Of a stretch of 64,000 nucleotides of DNA, positions 1-9,730 are shown in pieces. Numbering within the stretch: the first letter of the stretch is position 1; every line of letters starts with the position of its first letter. Origin of the DNA: Symbiodinium natans (taxonomy: Eukaryota > Sar > Dinophyceae > Suessiales > Symbiodiniaceae); assembly GCA_905221605.1 (NCBI GenBank), contig CAJNDS010002377.1, positions 244,501 through 308,500 of the forward strand, given 5' to 3'. The notes below the pieces were generated by a model. It saw only the letters and a program-made list of their open reading frames with translations. It searched no databases and was not told the DNA's origin. The position numbers and the translations under genes are program-made.

Positions 1-3000
1 ATGCTGTCCTCGCAACATGTTCGGGAAGTTCAGCTGGTTGCCAGGGCGATGATCCTTTGGTCAGTAGCTTCTGAGGGTAGGAGGATCCTTTGGAGAGAGG
101 GATCTTTAGAAACCCCGGGTCCTGGAGTTGGTTGGTTGCTGGAACATCCGAGAGTTGAATCGGGGAAGGTTCCTGGACTAGAGCAAGGCGACAACAAAGA
201 GAGTGACCTTGAGGAGCAAGAGAGGCTGGCTAAGGAATGGTTCGACCTGGGCAAGTTTTCGCATCGTGAGTGCCGCATGTTGTTGGAAGAGATGAACTTC
301 AAGAAGAACTTGCGAGCCTCATCCCGAGGCGAACAAGAAGGATCTGTGGTGCTTGGCGCATATGCTCATGGCGGCAATCGGGGGGTTACTACAGAGGCAC
401 TCCAGAGACCGTGGTTGACGAAGTACCTGAACATGTTTATGCGGTGGAATGTGGAAACGCAGCTGCATGAGGATTGCTCTTGGTCGGCTTTGTTGGTCAT
501 GGAGACGAATGAAGTGCCTCGACATCGAGATGTCCGGAACGCTCGTGATAGTAACAACTACTTGATTGGGTTGGGCGATGATGATCCTGGCCGCGAGGTT
601 TCCTCCGGTCTGTGGCTTGAAGGGGACCTGGATGGACAGAATGGGTTGGGCGATGATGATCCTGGCCGCGAGGTTTCCTCCGGTCTGTGGCTTGAAGGGG
701 ACCTGGATGGACAGAAATTTGGTGGTGGAGGGAGATGTGTCGAAAGGTCCTGTCCATTCTCTGGCTTTGAACAATTAAAGGGCTGTTTGGTTGAGATCTC
801 TGGAAGGATGACGAGGTTCAATCCAAAACAACACCATGCGTATGTGGGGAAGGATCAAACTCAGAAGGAGCTTCTCGTGGCGGCCTACACACCTCTCGGC
901 CTCGACAAGTTGCCGGATGAAAAGGTCGGGAAACTTCGATGCTTGGGTTTTCCGATACGCTCAACCTTGGAATGGGATGAGGGCCCAGCGCTACATGGAA
1001 GGGACCAGGTTCGTGAGGCTCAGGAGGAGCTGGAAAGTGAGGATGAGGAGGAGGCCAATGGACGGGTGCCATGCTACGACCTGTTTGGAACGACCATGTG
1101 GAAAACCTTCGCGAGGATGTACACCATGGATGAGGTCAAGTGTGATTTGGAAAACTTGGGACCTACGACTTTGGGTACGAACCTCAATCTCTGGTCTTTG
1201 GAGAGTGAGGATGGTCATGGTCTGAAGGCCGGTACAAGAACAAGTCGATGGCCAACGGGGATGATAAGTTCTGTCTGTGATGCTCTATGTGCTTGGCCCG
1301 GTTTTGCTACGCGAGAACATGCTTTGACCAGTATGGTTCGAAGGCTGGGAAGGCGAGATGGTGAAGAAGGTGAAGGGAAGCTCGCTAAATTCAGCTTGGA
1401 GGAATGGCGCGTTCACCTGAGACGGGACCATTTGCCATACAGGAAGGATTGCCGGGAGTGCATCCAAAGGGCGACGGGCAAGCCACATAGGAGAGTCGCT
1501 CATCCTTCAGCGTATGTCCTGAGCATTGACACTGCTGGTCCGTTTAGGGCGACGGGCACTGATGGAGCGCGCTACCTGCTAGTCGGGTGTTTCCGCTTTC
1601 CTAAGATCCCAGAAACAGGGGACCCTGAGCAGTCTGGTGTGCAGCCTGGGGACGTGGACAAACCGGATGACGAGGGTGATTGGTTGCCTGGGATGGAGGG
1701 CGAGGATGTCGTATCAGAGGTTCCTGCTACTGAAGGTGCGCCTGTAGGGGTCTCGGAGGAGCTTGGCCCTGATCCTGCTGCTATTCGTGAGGAAGATGAT
1801 CCGAAACAGGAGGAGATCAAGGCCCTGGAGCGTATGTCTGAGCCCTTCGAGTTCGAGTCTGCCTATCTTTGTCGACCCTTGAAGACCAGGAAGAAGGCGG
1901 AAACACTCAAGGCCTTGCAGGAGATGTACCTGTCTCTAAGACAACGGGGCCTGCCAGTCTTACGAGTACATTGCGACCGAGCAAGGGAGTTCATGAACGA
2001 GGGTATGGACATGTGGGCAGCGGCGAGGGACATCATAGTCACGAAGACTCAAGGCGATGATCCGTCACAAAATGGGGCGGCGGAGCGGGCTGTTGGTTTC
2101 ATCAAGGGCCGGGTGCGAACTTTGCTTGGACAGGCCAAAGCCTACAGCAAGCTTGGAGATGCCGTAGTGAGATCGTGGTGGTCAAGGGCGGCATCAACGA
2201 TTTGCCAACAACACGCTGCTCAGGCCTTTGGAAGGGGCAATCCTAGCGTCGCTCCTTTCGGATCACAGGTGTTCATCAAGAGGAAGAGGTATGGCCAAGG
2301 GGGCACTGACTTCGAGGACAAGTGGATCCAGGGGTCTTATTTGGGGCCTGTTGAGACAGTCTCCCATGGTCATGTTGTTCGCACCGTGCAGGGCAATGTT
2401 TGGTACACAACAAATGTCCGTCGCCTACCCGAACTACCTCCGTACGAAGATGAAGGTGATGACTGGCATCCTGAACGACGCGTGGTTGGAAAAACACCGC
2501 CTGTGGTGCGAGTCTTTAGGGCCGACGAGGGTGGCGAGGATGGCAACGTCTTTTGCATGAGCAGATTGGTGGAACCAGTGTCGACAACTACTGACGCTGT
2601 TCCGGATAATGAAACCACTGAAGGTTGGATGGAGTCCGCTGGAGGTGAAGACGCTGGTGACGATATGGATGAGTCCCAGTGGTTGGTGGAGGACCAAGAG
2701 GGTGAGATGGATGGCCGCTATTGGTCTCGCTGTGTGCTAGATGAGGAACACAACTTACGACGATGTGTGCCGGAGGACTATCAAGAACTGTTTGAGGGTG
2801 TGAACCAGGCGACGTTGGAAGCTGAAAGGGCTTTGGAGCAAAGGGAGTCGCAGAAGGTTTACAAGACCTACTCGGTTGGGGATTGGTTCCGGCTATGTCG
2901 CTTTGTGGAGGATGATGACGGGAAACATGGTGTCGAGCCTGTCTTGGAGAACCTTGAAGGTCCTCTTCAGGTCGTATACACTGTACAGCTTGACGAGGTG

Positions 3001-5403
3001 AAGCAATTCCTTCCGCGGTGGAAGGAGGCCATTGGAAAGGAGATGAAGGCTCTGCTGGATGCGGGAGCCTTGGTTCCCCTCACGGAGGAGGAGCATCGTC
3101 GTCTTGAGAGGGCGGGAGTGTTATCTATACTTCCGGCTAAAGGAGTCTTCACGGCAAAACCTCCAGACAATCCTGAGCTGCTTGATGATCCTGGAAGAGA
3201 GTTGGTGAAGGGGTCGCCTTCATTCTTCAAAAGAAAGGCTCGTCTTGTCATATGTGGCAACTTCGAGGGAAGGAGTCAGAAGGAAGACAGCTATGCAGGG
3301 GGATGTCAAGGGGAGTCCTTGAGGGCGATGATTGTTCATGCCGCACACAAACGAGGTGGATCACGTCCTTGGAAGGCAGCAGGAACAGACATCAGGAATG
3401 CCTTCATCTTGGCCCCGATGGACGATGGCGAGGGGGTGCATTGCCTTTACCCTCCCAAGGTGTTCCAGGCGGCGGAAATACCGTTTGCGAAGTGCTTATT
3501 TCGGGTGGACCGAGCTCTTTATGGCTTTAGGCGCTCTCCGAAGCTGTGGAGTACCTTCCGGGACAACAGACTGAGGCGAGCTCGATTCAAGGTGGGAGAG
3601 CTGGATGCCTTCCTCAGACAGCACAGGGCGGATGAGAATGTTTGGAGTGTGGTGGTCATGACGCCTGGCCCAGATGGAACGATGCAGGAAGAAGTTCGGG
3701 CATTCGTCAACGTTTATGTTGACGACATCTTGTATCTGGGTGAGGAGGAGGTCGTTGCGGCTACTCATGGGTGGATCACACAAGAATGGAAGGCCTCGGA
3801 TTTGACATGGGCATCCATGGAACAGCCAGTTCGTTTCCTGGGGCTAGAGATCTACGAGACGCTCAACGGCTTCAAGATCGGGCAGACTGGCTACATATCT
3901 GAGGTACTTCGACACTATGATGTTCAGGGGCATGGTCACGGGACGCCATGTCCTCAGTCATGGCTGCTGGGGGAGGTGAACTTTGATGAGAAGCAGTACG
4001 ACGAGCAGACCTTGAGGCGTGCTCAGAAAATCACTGGCGAACTTCTCTGGCTTTCAACAAAGGGCCGGCCAGACTTGATACACACAGTTGCCACCATGAG
4101 CAGTCTGTGCGTGAGGGACCCTGAGACTGTGGAGCGCATCGGCATGAGAACCTTGGGCTACTTGAAGGCGACGGCCGATTGGTTCTTGTTCTACGAGCCG
4201 ACAACCCACAACCATGATGTGGAGGGTTACAGTGATGCCAGCTTCGCCCCCCAAGGGGGGCGGAGCATCGGTTGCTCGCTGGCTTGCTATCTGGGGTGCC
4301 CCATATCTTGGCGATGTGGGAGACAACCACTGGTTTCTCTGTCTGTTGCCGAGGCAGAGCTCATAGAGGCTGTCAATGCCATCCAGATGGTCTATGGACT
4401 CTCATCTTTTACCTCCGAAATCAGGCCGGACCCTCCTCGCCTGGGACTTTACGTCGACAATCAGGCTGCTGTAGGACTGTGTTCCGAGGCAGCTGGAACT
4501 TGGAAAACTCGTCACCTACGAGTTCGTGCCTTTCATCTTCGTGAGGCGGTGCGTCTCAAGGAGATTACCCTTCGACATATCCCTGGTGTTTCTCAATTAG
4601 GAGACTTAGGTACAAAGGCCTTCTCGAAGCCAAGACTCCTGGAGCTTTGCCGTATGTGGGGATTGGGAACAACTTCGCCAAGAGAGCAGCAGCCGGGACC
4701 AGCAACAGGCAGCACTGCAGCAACGGCACACACTACAACACCGGGGGTGGTTGGGGTGATAGCTAGATTGGTGTTGCTTTTGGGTTGGTTGGTTCAGGGT
4801 ACTCGTGGAGCCTCGACAAAGCGAAGTTCGAATGTTCCTGCTGAGGATGTTGGAGGGATACAAATCAGTGTTGCTTGGGAGTTTTATGCGCTGGTTTTTG
4901 TCAGCTTGGTGGCTGCGATTGGTGCATGGGAGGCGATCAAGTGGCTGTTCGAGTGGTACGCTCTGAAGAGGGATTGTTCAGTCTCGGAGGCAAGGAATGC
5001 TCGGCGGCTACGGCGACTGCAACAGGCTGTGCAGCAGGAGCTGGGTTCGTATGGTTTGGGACAGAATGGCCCTATGACACCTGAGCTAGCTCCAAGGCAC
5101 AGCCCTGCATCCGCTCCAGAAGGGCGCGGTCCGGTTCCCTCGCTGGATAGGTCGGCCTCTTCTTGGGAAGAACCGCCACCTCCTGTACGTCAGACGCGGC
5201 GAAGGACACGAGATGCCAACACTCAGACCCCTCGTGAAGCTTATGTGAAGTTTCGGGGCCCCTTCTTTGCATCTCAGCGGGGAGATCACGTCCACCTTTA
5301 CGGAGATTGTCAAGGCCTGAAGAGCGCCTACACGAACATCGATGCAAAGGGCATGTGTGCCTACTGCGACGGTCGAAAATCTCTGTATGAGCTGGTGGGC
5401 TGA
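1..5403 (+). CDS. Ty1/copia-type retrotransposon polyprotein, 1800 codons
   Basis: Single open frame ending TGA at 5401-5403; its first ATG is the window edge, so a longer N-terminus (Gag, protease) upstream cannot be excluded. Domains by residue: 110-310 a region with an HxD pair (H175, D177) and a distal His pair (H278/H279) resembling 2OG-Fe(II) oxygenases; 472-487 an H-x4-H-x6-C-x2-C integrase zinc motif; integrase triad D510, D659, E695, the last two spaced DX35E; a strongly acidic stretch about 540-620 between the first two; reverse transcriptase with D1130 (TDIRNAF) and YVDDIL (D1241, D1242); RNase H with D1412 (YSDASF), E1451/E1453 and D1486 (VDNQAA). Integrase before RT is the copia order. 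After RNase H come hydrophobic segments (about 1584-1600 and 1628-1650) and a Cys/His-containing C-terminal 45 residues. The frame is intact and the key catalytic residues are present, so the copy may be young. Confidence 0.93.
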   Translation: MLSSQHVREVQLVARAMILWSVASEGRRILWREGSLETPGPGVGWLLEHPRVESGKVPGLEQGDNKESDLEEQERLAKEWFDLGKFSHRECRMLLEEMNFKKNLRASSRGEQEGSVVLGAYAHGGNRGVTTEALQRPWLTKYLNMFMRWNVETQLHEDCSWSALLVMETNEVPRHRDVRNARDSNNYLIGLGDDDPGREVSSGLWLEGDLDGQNGLGDDDPGREVSSGLWLEGDLDGQKFGGGGRCVERSCPFSGFEQLKGCLVEISGRMTRFNPKQHHAYVGKDQTQKELLVAAYTPLGLDKLPDEKVGKLRCLGFPIRSTLEWDEGPALHGRDQVREAQEELESEDEEEANGRVPCYDLFGTTMWKTFARMYTMDEVKCDLENLGPTTLGTNLNLWSLESEDGHGLKAGTRTSRWPTGMISSVCDALCAWPGFATREHALTSMVRRLGRRDGEEGEGKLAKFSLEEWRVHLRRDHLPYRKDCRECIQRATGKPHRRVAHPSAYVLSIDTAGPFRATGTDGARYLLVGCFRFPKIPETGDPEQSGVQPGDVDKPDDEGDWLPGMEGEDVVSEVPATEGAPVGVSEELGPDPAAIREEDDPKQEEIKALERMSEPFEFESAYLCRPLKTRKKAETLKALQEMYLSLRQRGLPVLRVHCDRAREFMNEGMDMWAAARDIIVTKTQGDDPSQNGAAERAVGFIKGRVRTLLGQAKAYSKLGDAVVRSWWSRAASTICQQHAAQAFGRGNPSVAPFGSQVFIKRKRYGQGGTDFEDKWIQGSYLGPVETVSHGHVVRTVQGNVWYTTNVRRLPELPPYEDEGDDWHPERRVVGKTPPVVRVFRADEGGEDGNVFCMSRLVEPVSTTTDAVPDNETTEGWMESAGGEDAGDDMDESQWLVEDQEGEMDGRYWSRCVLDEEHNLRRCVPEDYQELFEGVNQATLEAERALEQRESQKVYKTYSVGDWFRLCRFVEDDDGKHGVEPVLENLEGPLQVVYTVQLDEVKQFLPRWKEAIGKEMKALLDAGALVPLTEEEHRRLERAGVLSILPAKGVFTAKPPDNPELLDDPGRELVKGSPSFFKRKARLVICGNFEGRSQKEDSYAGGCQGESLRAMIVHAAHKRGGSRPWKAAGTDIRNAFILAPMDDGEGVHCLYPPKVFQAAEIPFAKCLFRVDRALYGFRRSPKLWSTFRDNRLRRARFKVGELDAFLRQHRADENVWSVVVMTPGPDGTMQEEVRAFVNVYVDDILYLGEEEVVAATHGWITQEWKASDLTWASMEQPVRFLGLEIYETLNGFKIGQTGYISEVLRHYDVQGHGHGTPCPQSWLLGEVNFDEKQYDEQTLRRAQKITGELLWLSTKGRPDLIHTVATMSSLCVRDPETVERIGMRTLGYLKATADWFLFYEPTTHNHDVEGYSDASFAPQGGRSIGCSLACYLGCPISWRCGRQPLVSLSVAEAELIEAVNAIQMVYGLSSFTSEIRPDPPRLGLYVDNQAAVGLCSEAAGTWKTRHLRVRAFHLREAVRLKEITLRHIPGVSQLGDLGTKAFSKPRLLELCRMWGLGTTSPREQQPGPATGSTAATAHTTTPGVVGVIARLVLLLGWLVQGTRGASTKRSSNVPAEDVGGIQISVAWEFYALVFVSLVAAIGAWEAIKWLFEWYALKRDCSVSEARNARRLRRLQQAVQQELGSYGLGQNGPMTPELAPRHSPASAPEGRGPVPSLDRSASSWEEPPPPVRQTRRRTRDANTQTPREAYVKFRGPFFASQRGDHVHLYGDCQGLKSAYTNIDAKGMCAYCDGRKSLYELVG
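567..716 (+). repeat. In-frame 75-bp tandem duplication inside the polyprotein
   Basis: Bases 567-641 and 642-716 are identical by eye, giving two copies of a 25-residue block (GLGDDDPGREVSSGLWLEGD plus five more residues). Period 75 keeps the frame. It lies between the HxD motif and the distal histidines of the N-terminal domain. Identity of the copies implies a recent slip or an assembly artefact. Confidence 0.95.
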
Positions 5404-5423
5404 ATCTGTGCTGAGAACAGCCC

Positions 5424-5432
5424 AAGGAGGAG
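5424..5432 (+). other. Polypurine tract of the retrotransposon
   Basis: AAGGAGGAG lies 20 bases after the polyprotein stop and directly before TGTTGGGATA. A purine tract immediately 5' of a TG-starting LTR is the standard plus-strand priming site of LTR elements. Confidence 0.7.
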
Positions 5433-5505
5433 TGTTGGGATAAGGGAAGCCTCTGAGAAGGCTGAAGTGGAGAAGGGCACCATGCCTTTGTGTGCAGGAT
5501 GTTCT

Positions 5506-5608
5506 GCATATGTAAGCATTGCTACAGCACAGGTGTGCAGGACGTTCAGCATATGTAAGCATTGCTTCGGCACAGGCGAGAGCAGAGCTCCGCATATGTA
5601 AGCATTGC
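5506..5608 (+). repeat. 43-bp tandem repeat in the presumed LTR
   Basis: The 17-mer GCATATGTAAGCATTGC occurs at 5506, 5549 and 5592, exactly 43 bases apart, with partly conserved spacers. Repeated short blocks in an LTR often act as promoter or enhancer elements; that role is inferred. Confidence 0.9.
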
Positions 5609-5614
5609 GACTGG

Positions 5615-5634
5615 ATTTTGGCTCAAGGCTCAAG
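5615..5634 (+). other. Dinoflagellate spliced-leader relic, apparently double
   Basis: ATTTTGGCTCAAG at 5615-5627 equals the last 13 bases of the 22-nt dinoflagellate spliced leader, and is followed at once by GCTCAAG (5628-5634), the last 7 bases of the same leader. Tandem, successively truncated leaders are the known mark of an mRNA that was trans-spliced, retroposed and trans-spliced again. An ATG follows at 5636-5638, but the short frame there is not recognisable. Confidence 0.6.
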
Positions 5635-5640
5635 CATGAA

Positions 5641-5884
5641 AAAGTGCGTGCCTGGATTGGGGTGTGAGGGTTTTGGGGGGTGTTTCCCGGGTGGTTCCTC
5701 TAGCTTAGGCTGGTCTAGCCTCTTCCGGACCCCCCCTAGCCCGGTGGTCCCCGTCCAGGGTTTTTTCCGTCTTGAGGGTTTGGTTGAAGCTGGGGCTTTC
5801 TGGGTGTAGTCCTGGTTTCCCTTAGATCCCTCTTTTCGATGGCCGCTCCTGCGCCCTCCGCCCCTGGTCCTCACGAGGACCAAG
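5641..5884. other. No gene recognised; G/C-run-rich spacer
   Basis: Spacer between the retroelement end and the duplicated ankyrin-like segment. Short frames on both strands are low complexity and match nothing I recognise. Confidence 0.5.
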
Positions 5885-6506
5885 GGAGGCCTAAGGATCC
5901 CTTCGGCGTCTTGCTTCTAAAAACCCTGTACGAGGACTTGTGCTTTTTTCTTTTGAGGGAGTTTTCTCCCCCTTTGCCTCGACTCCAGGAGCGCATGAGC
6001 TGATAGAGCCCGATGGCCATCCGGGGCGCCTGGGCGCGGGCGCTCCGCATCGCGCGACGCGCGGCCTCCCGGCGCTGTGACAGAGGCGCCACGTGGGAGT
6101 CGGTGTCGATGTAGTCGGCGTAGAACATGTCGAGGGTTCCTTCGCATCCTGGGCAGGCGCAGTGCAGGCAGAGGAAGGAAGTCCAGGAGGTTGGAGGAAT
6201 GCCCTGGGCGAGGAGCTGCTGCGCTGCGGAGGCCTGGCCACACGCGATGGCCAGGTCCAGTAAGGAAAGGCCACAGGATGGAGGCAGTGTGCCGCACGCC
6301 AGAAGAAGCACCAGCTTGTCCAATGGCAGCTTTGCTGCCAATGCCGTGCTGAGCCGGTCAGGACAGAGCTTCCACTGTAGCCCGTCCTCCACAAGCAGAA
6401 GAATCTGAGACAAGTGGTTGCGTGGTCCCAACTCCCAAGAGCTCGGAGGCCCAAGGTGGGGTTCAAGCTGCCGCCATAATTGCATGTTACCGCACAGCGC
6501 CACAGC
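5885..6506 (-). pseudogene. Truncated duplicate of the 3' part of the ankyrin-like gene
   Basis: Bases 5885-6506 match 7080-7701 at a constant offset of 1195 with only about two substitutions noticed. The copy starts mid-frame at the AVALCGN block and lacks everything upstream; the left breakpoint is inside the last codons, so it would end GLPWSS instead of GLL. The sharp right edge at 6506 is followed by TTTAGGG-like DNA. It could also be an alternative last exon, but the promoter side and first half are missing. Confidence 0.8.
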
Positions 6507-7074
6507 GGCATCCCAAAAACCTGTTGGGTGGTTTAGGGTTGTAGGATTGTAGGGTTTAGGACTTAGGACTGCTCAAAGCCTTAAGTGAGCCCTGTCCTAA
6601 ACCGCGGTAGGATCCGAACATATGGGGGGGGGGGCAGGGGGAGAAGCTTCGAACTGTAAAAAACCCTGAAGAACCCCTCAGCTCAAGGCTTAACTTCTAA
6701 TATCATTCCTTCCCGATTATATCCCCCCCCTCCCAATTTTGAACAAACCCCCCACCAGCTCCCCCCAATTGCAGTATCGTTGCTGTCACAATAAACTTGG
6801 GGGGAGTATTAGGGGAGGTTGGGCGGGGTTGAGCGGGGCCAATAGTAAGGGGGAGGGGATTAGTCCAAGACCAGATGTGCAAACTTAGCAGCCTTAGGAC
6901 CCTCCACATAGAAAGCTTCCGCATCTGCATAGTCAGGCTCCCGGCAGGTTTTGCCTTGACCTGCTTGACTTCCTTCAGTTCAAGTCTCCCCCAGCAATTC
7001 AGCCAGCCGGGGGCACCCAGTCCAGGATCATGTGGACCAAGCCAAGCGAGACTTGTCTGCCTGGGTTGCTGAGC
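6507..7074. other. Spacer between the two ankyrin-like copies
   Basis: Contains degenerate telomere-like motifs (about 6530-6600) and G or C homopolymers (about 6625 and 6720). No coding frame is convincing on either strand. Confidence 0.6.
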
Positions 7075-8432
7075 CTATAGGAGGCCTAAGGATCCCTTCG
7101 GCGTCTTGCTTCTAAAAACCCTGTACGAGGACTTGTGCTTTTTTCTTTTGAGGGAGTTTTCTCCCCCTTTGCCTCGACTCCAGGAGCGCATGAGCTGATA
7201 GAGCCCAATGGCCATCCGGGGCGCCTGGGCGCGGGCGCTCCGCATCGCGCGACGCGCGGCCTCCCGGCGCTGTGGCAGAGGCGCCACGTGGGAGTCGGTG
7301 TCGATGTAGTCGGCGTAGAACATGTCGAGGGTTCCTTCGCATCCTGGGCAGGCGCAGTGCAGGCAGAGGAAGGAAGTCCAGGAGGTTGGAGGAATGCCCT
7401 GGGCGAGGAGCTGCTGCGCTGCGGAGGCCTGGCCACACGCGATGGCCAGGTCCAGTAAGGAAAGGCCACAGGATGGAGGCAGTGTGCCGCACGCCAGAAG
7501 AAGCACCAGCTTGTCCAATGGCAGCTTTGCTGCCAATGCCGTGCTGAGCCGGTCAGGACAGAGCTTCCACTGTAGCCCGTCCTCCACAAGCAGAAGAATC
7601 TGAGACAAGTGGTTGCGTGGTCCCAACTCCCAAGAGCTCGGAGGCCCAAGGTGGGGTTCAAGCTGCCGCCATAATTGCATGTTACCGCACAGCGCCACAG
7701 CCTCTCTGAACGGAATCAGGCAGTCTGCAGGGAGGAGCTGCCCAAAGTAAGTGTAGTGAAGACCTTGGAATGTCAAGCCTGATGTGATGGCTGCCGTCAA
7801 TACCTCAGGCGCCGCAGCCGCAATGCACCAACCCTGCCCCCGCAGCATTTTGAAGAGATCTTGGGCCTGCCACCGTCGGAGTGGCAAGCGGCACTGCTGA
7901 GAGCAGCGCCGGGCCAGTGCTGCGTCACCTGTGAGGATGGCAAGGTCCCAAAGCCTTGCCATGGCCTCTTCCGTGACATGTTCTGCAAGGACTGCTCGGA
8001 AAGTAGTGCCCCAAGCATGTGGGCCACCGGCTGCTCCATTGCCTGCTTGGCGCAATCGCACGCAGCCGCAAGCCCAGCTGCCCAGTCTTTCATCCACACA
8101 CCAGATGCCGGATCCCCACCAAAACAGCAGCAACTACACGTCCACCATGAGCTGCCACAGCCACAGCCAAATGCACCTCTGACTGGTCCCCAACGAGCAA
8201 ATGGCCCCAAGTGCTCGGCTTCTACCACACAGCCCGGAACACCGCGCCGGAGGAGCTCTACCGCAGTATCTTGCTTTCCAAACTTTATGCACCAGCTGAA
8301 CAAGTGCTGCGACTCGACCTCCTGAGCAAGGACCCGGATGTCTCCCGCCAGGAGCGCTTGTGCAATCTGGAACTCGTTGACATCTACAACCTTCTGCTCG
8401 GTGTTGAATCGCACAAACTGCCACGACTCCAT
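7075..8432 (-). CDS. Ankyrin-repeat-like protein, frame broken once
   Basis: Read from the ATG at 8430-8432 (MESWQFVRFN) through about 8018, then in the next frame to the stop at 7075-7077. The protein would be about 450 residues. The switch falls in a run of four G (minus strand) where HMLG would continue as GTTFRAVLAEH if one G were added; both halves keep a coding-like composition right up to the switch. Repeated helix-pair patterns such as GLSLLDLAIACGQASAAQQLLAQG and LFSWCIKFGKQDTAVELLRRG fit ankyrin repeats, usually protein-binding scaffolds; no enzyme motif is seen. The C-terminus is basic (about 25 residues rich in K and R). Either a one-base lesion, a sequencing error in a homopolymer, or an unrecognised tiny intron. 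Its 3' 622 bp is duplicated just downstream at 5885-6506. Confidence 0.65.
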
Positions 8433-9631
8433 GGCATTCGGGCTTCGGGCGTGACTGTGACCACCACAGCTTCCAGCACAGCGAAGTGTTCTGTTGCGGT
8501 CGAAACGGCAGCACCGAGTCCGGCCTAAACGGATATATGCCACCATGCAATCCTCTCAACATTAGAAAACTTGTGTCACAGCAGGCCCCGCTACAATTAT
8601 TGGTTGCCCTGCTGGAACACAGGAACACTCTTGTTCTGCCAAGGCTTTTTGTCCATTGCTACTTGTGCAATGAAATCCGTCCCTGCTTTGGCACCCCCTT
8701 CAACCCTGAAGAGTACATGTTCTGTCAGAACAAAAGGGGACTTAAGGACCCAAGTGAAGGAAATCTTGGGGAGAAGCCAGGCTTCGGGCAGTGGCTTCTT
8801 GACGTATCTGCATGGGCGCAAGCCTTGGTGGTGTTGGGGGATGTATAGGGTTTAGGGTTGCTTTGAGCTCAACTCGGGAAGATCCGGTTTAAGGCCAGGA
8901 ACGAGAATTGGAGATTGCTTGGGGCGCCTAACGCCCAAAACGCTTGAAAAAGAGCGCCCCCCCCCGCCCCCCCAAGTCCTTGAGCTCCGACAGCCTCGAG
9001 ACGCCTTCCGAAAGAGTTGAACCGAACTCGAAAAACGACACCGAAGCTTCCAACATGTCTCGACATTGCCCTCTGGAGCCCGAACTCTGAGCTTTGGTCC
9101 AGGGAGTCGCCCACAGCTTGCGGTGCTCTGCAGGCATCGCCACCAAATCCACAAGTGGGGGTTTACGATAACAAGGGACCCCAAATATAGACCCCCAAAT
9201 AGTAGGATCCCGTGATCATAAGGACCCTAATAAGGTACCGCTAATATCGTAAGCTCTGAAATGATGAGGGGCAGCTTAGTTGCAGTTAGCTGGTGCCACA
9301 AGGTTTCATCAACTGCCATGACTGCAGGGGGAGAGCCTGAGTCTGTCTTCAACTAGGTGGAAGAGCTTGAAGCATGCTAGGTTGTGCTCAAGCTTCCAAA
9401 AACATGGGCAAATTCAAGCCAACAGCTCTTGAGGCAATCAGGCATTTCCCTGCACCAGTAACGTAGACTTGGGCAGAGATTTCCGCAAGCCAGCAGCCGA
9501 GGAAGCAGATATGCAATGCCAATGTCTGCCTCGGAAGCATACTACCAATATCATGAGAAGAGAAGATGCTACCCAGTTCGCACCTATGTGCGCGTCTCTG
9601 CGCGTCTCTGCGCGTCTCTGCGCGCGCGCAC

Positions 9632-9632
<1 letters not shown>
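8433..9632. other. Intergenic; no gene supported
   Basis: Overlapping short frames on both strands around 8486-8850 and 8852-9184 are not convincing: they compete on opposite strands and contain no motif. A C-run lies near 8957-8971. The 10-mer CGCGTCTCTG is repeated near 9593-9620, directly before the TG array. Confidence 0.5.

Positions 9633-9730
<98 letters not shown>

Larger units (their letters stand above)
5433..5640 (+). mobile_element. Start of the presumed 3' LTR (right border not determined)
   Basis: The sequence after the purine tract begins TGTTGGGATA, a start very common in copia LTRs. The matching 5' LTR would lie left of the window, so length and the CA end cannot be fixed by comparison; the end given is only where LTR-like repeat structure stops being visible. 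The 43-bp repeats and the spliced-leader relic lie inside this span. Confidence 0.55.

Noticed and set aside
30-5084. Many 60-150-codon frames inside the polyprotein
   Set aside because: Shadows of the 1800-codon frame; no motifs.
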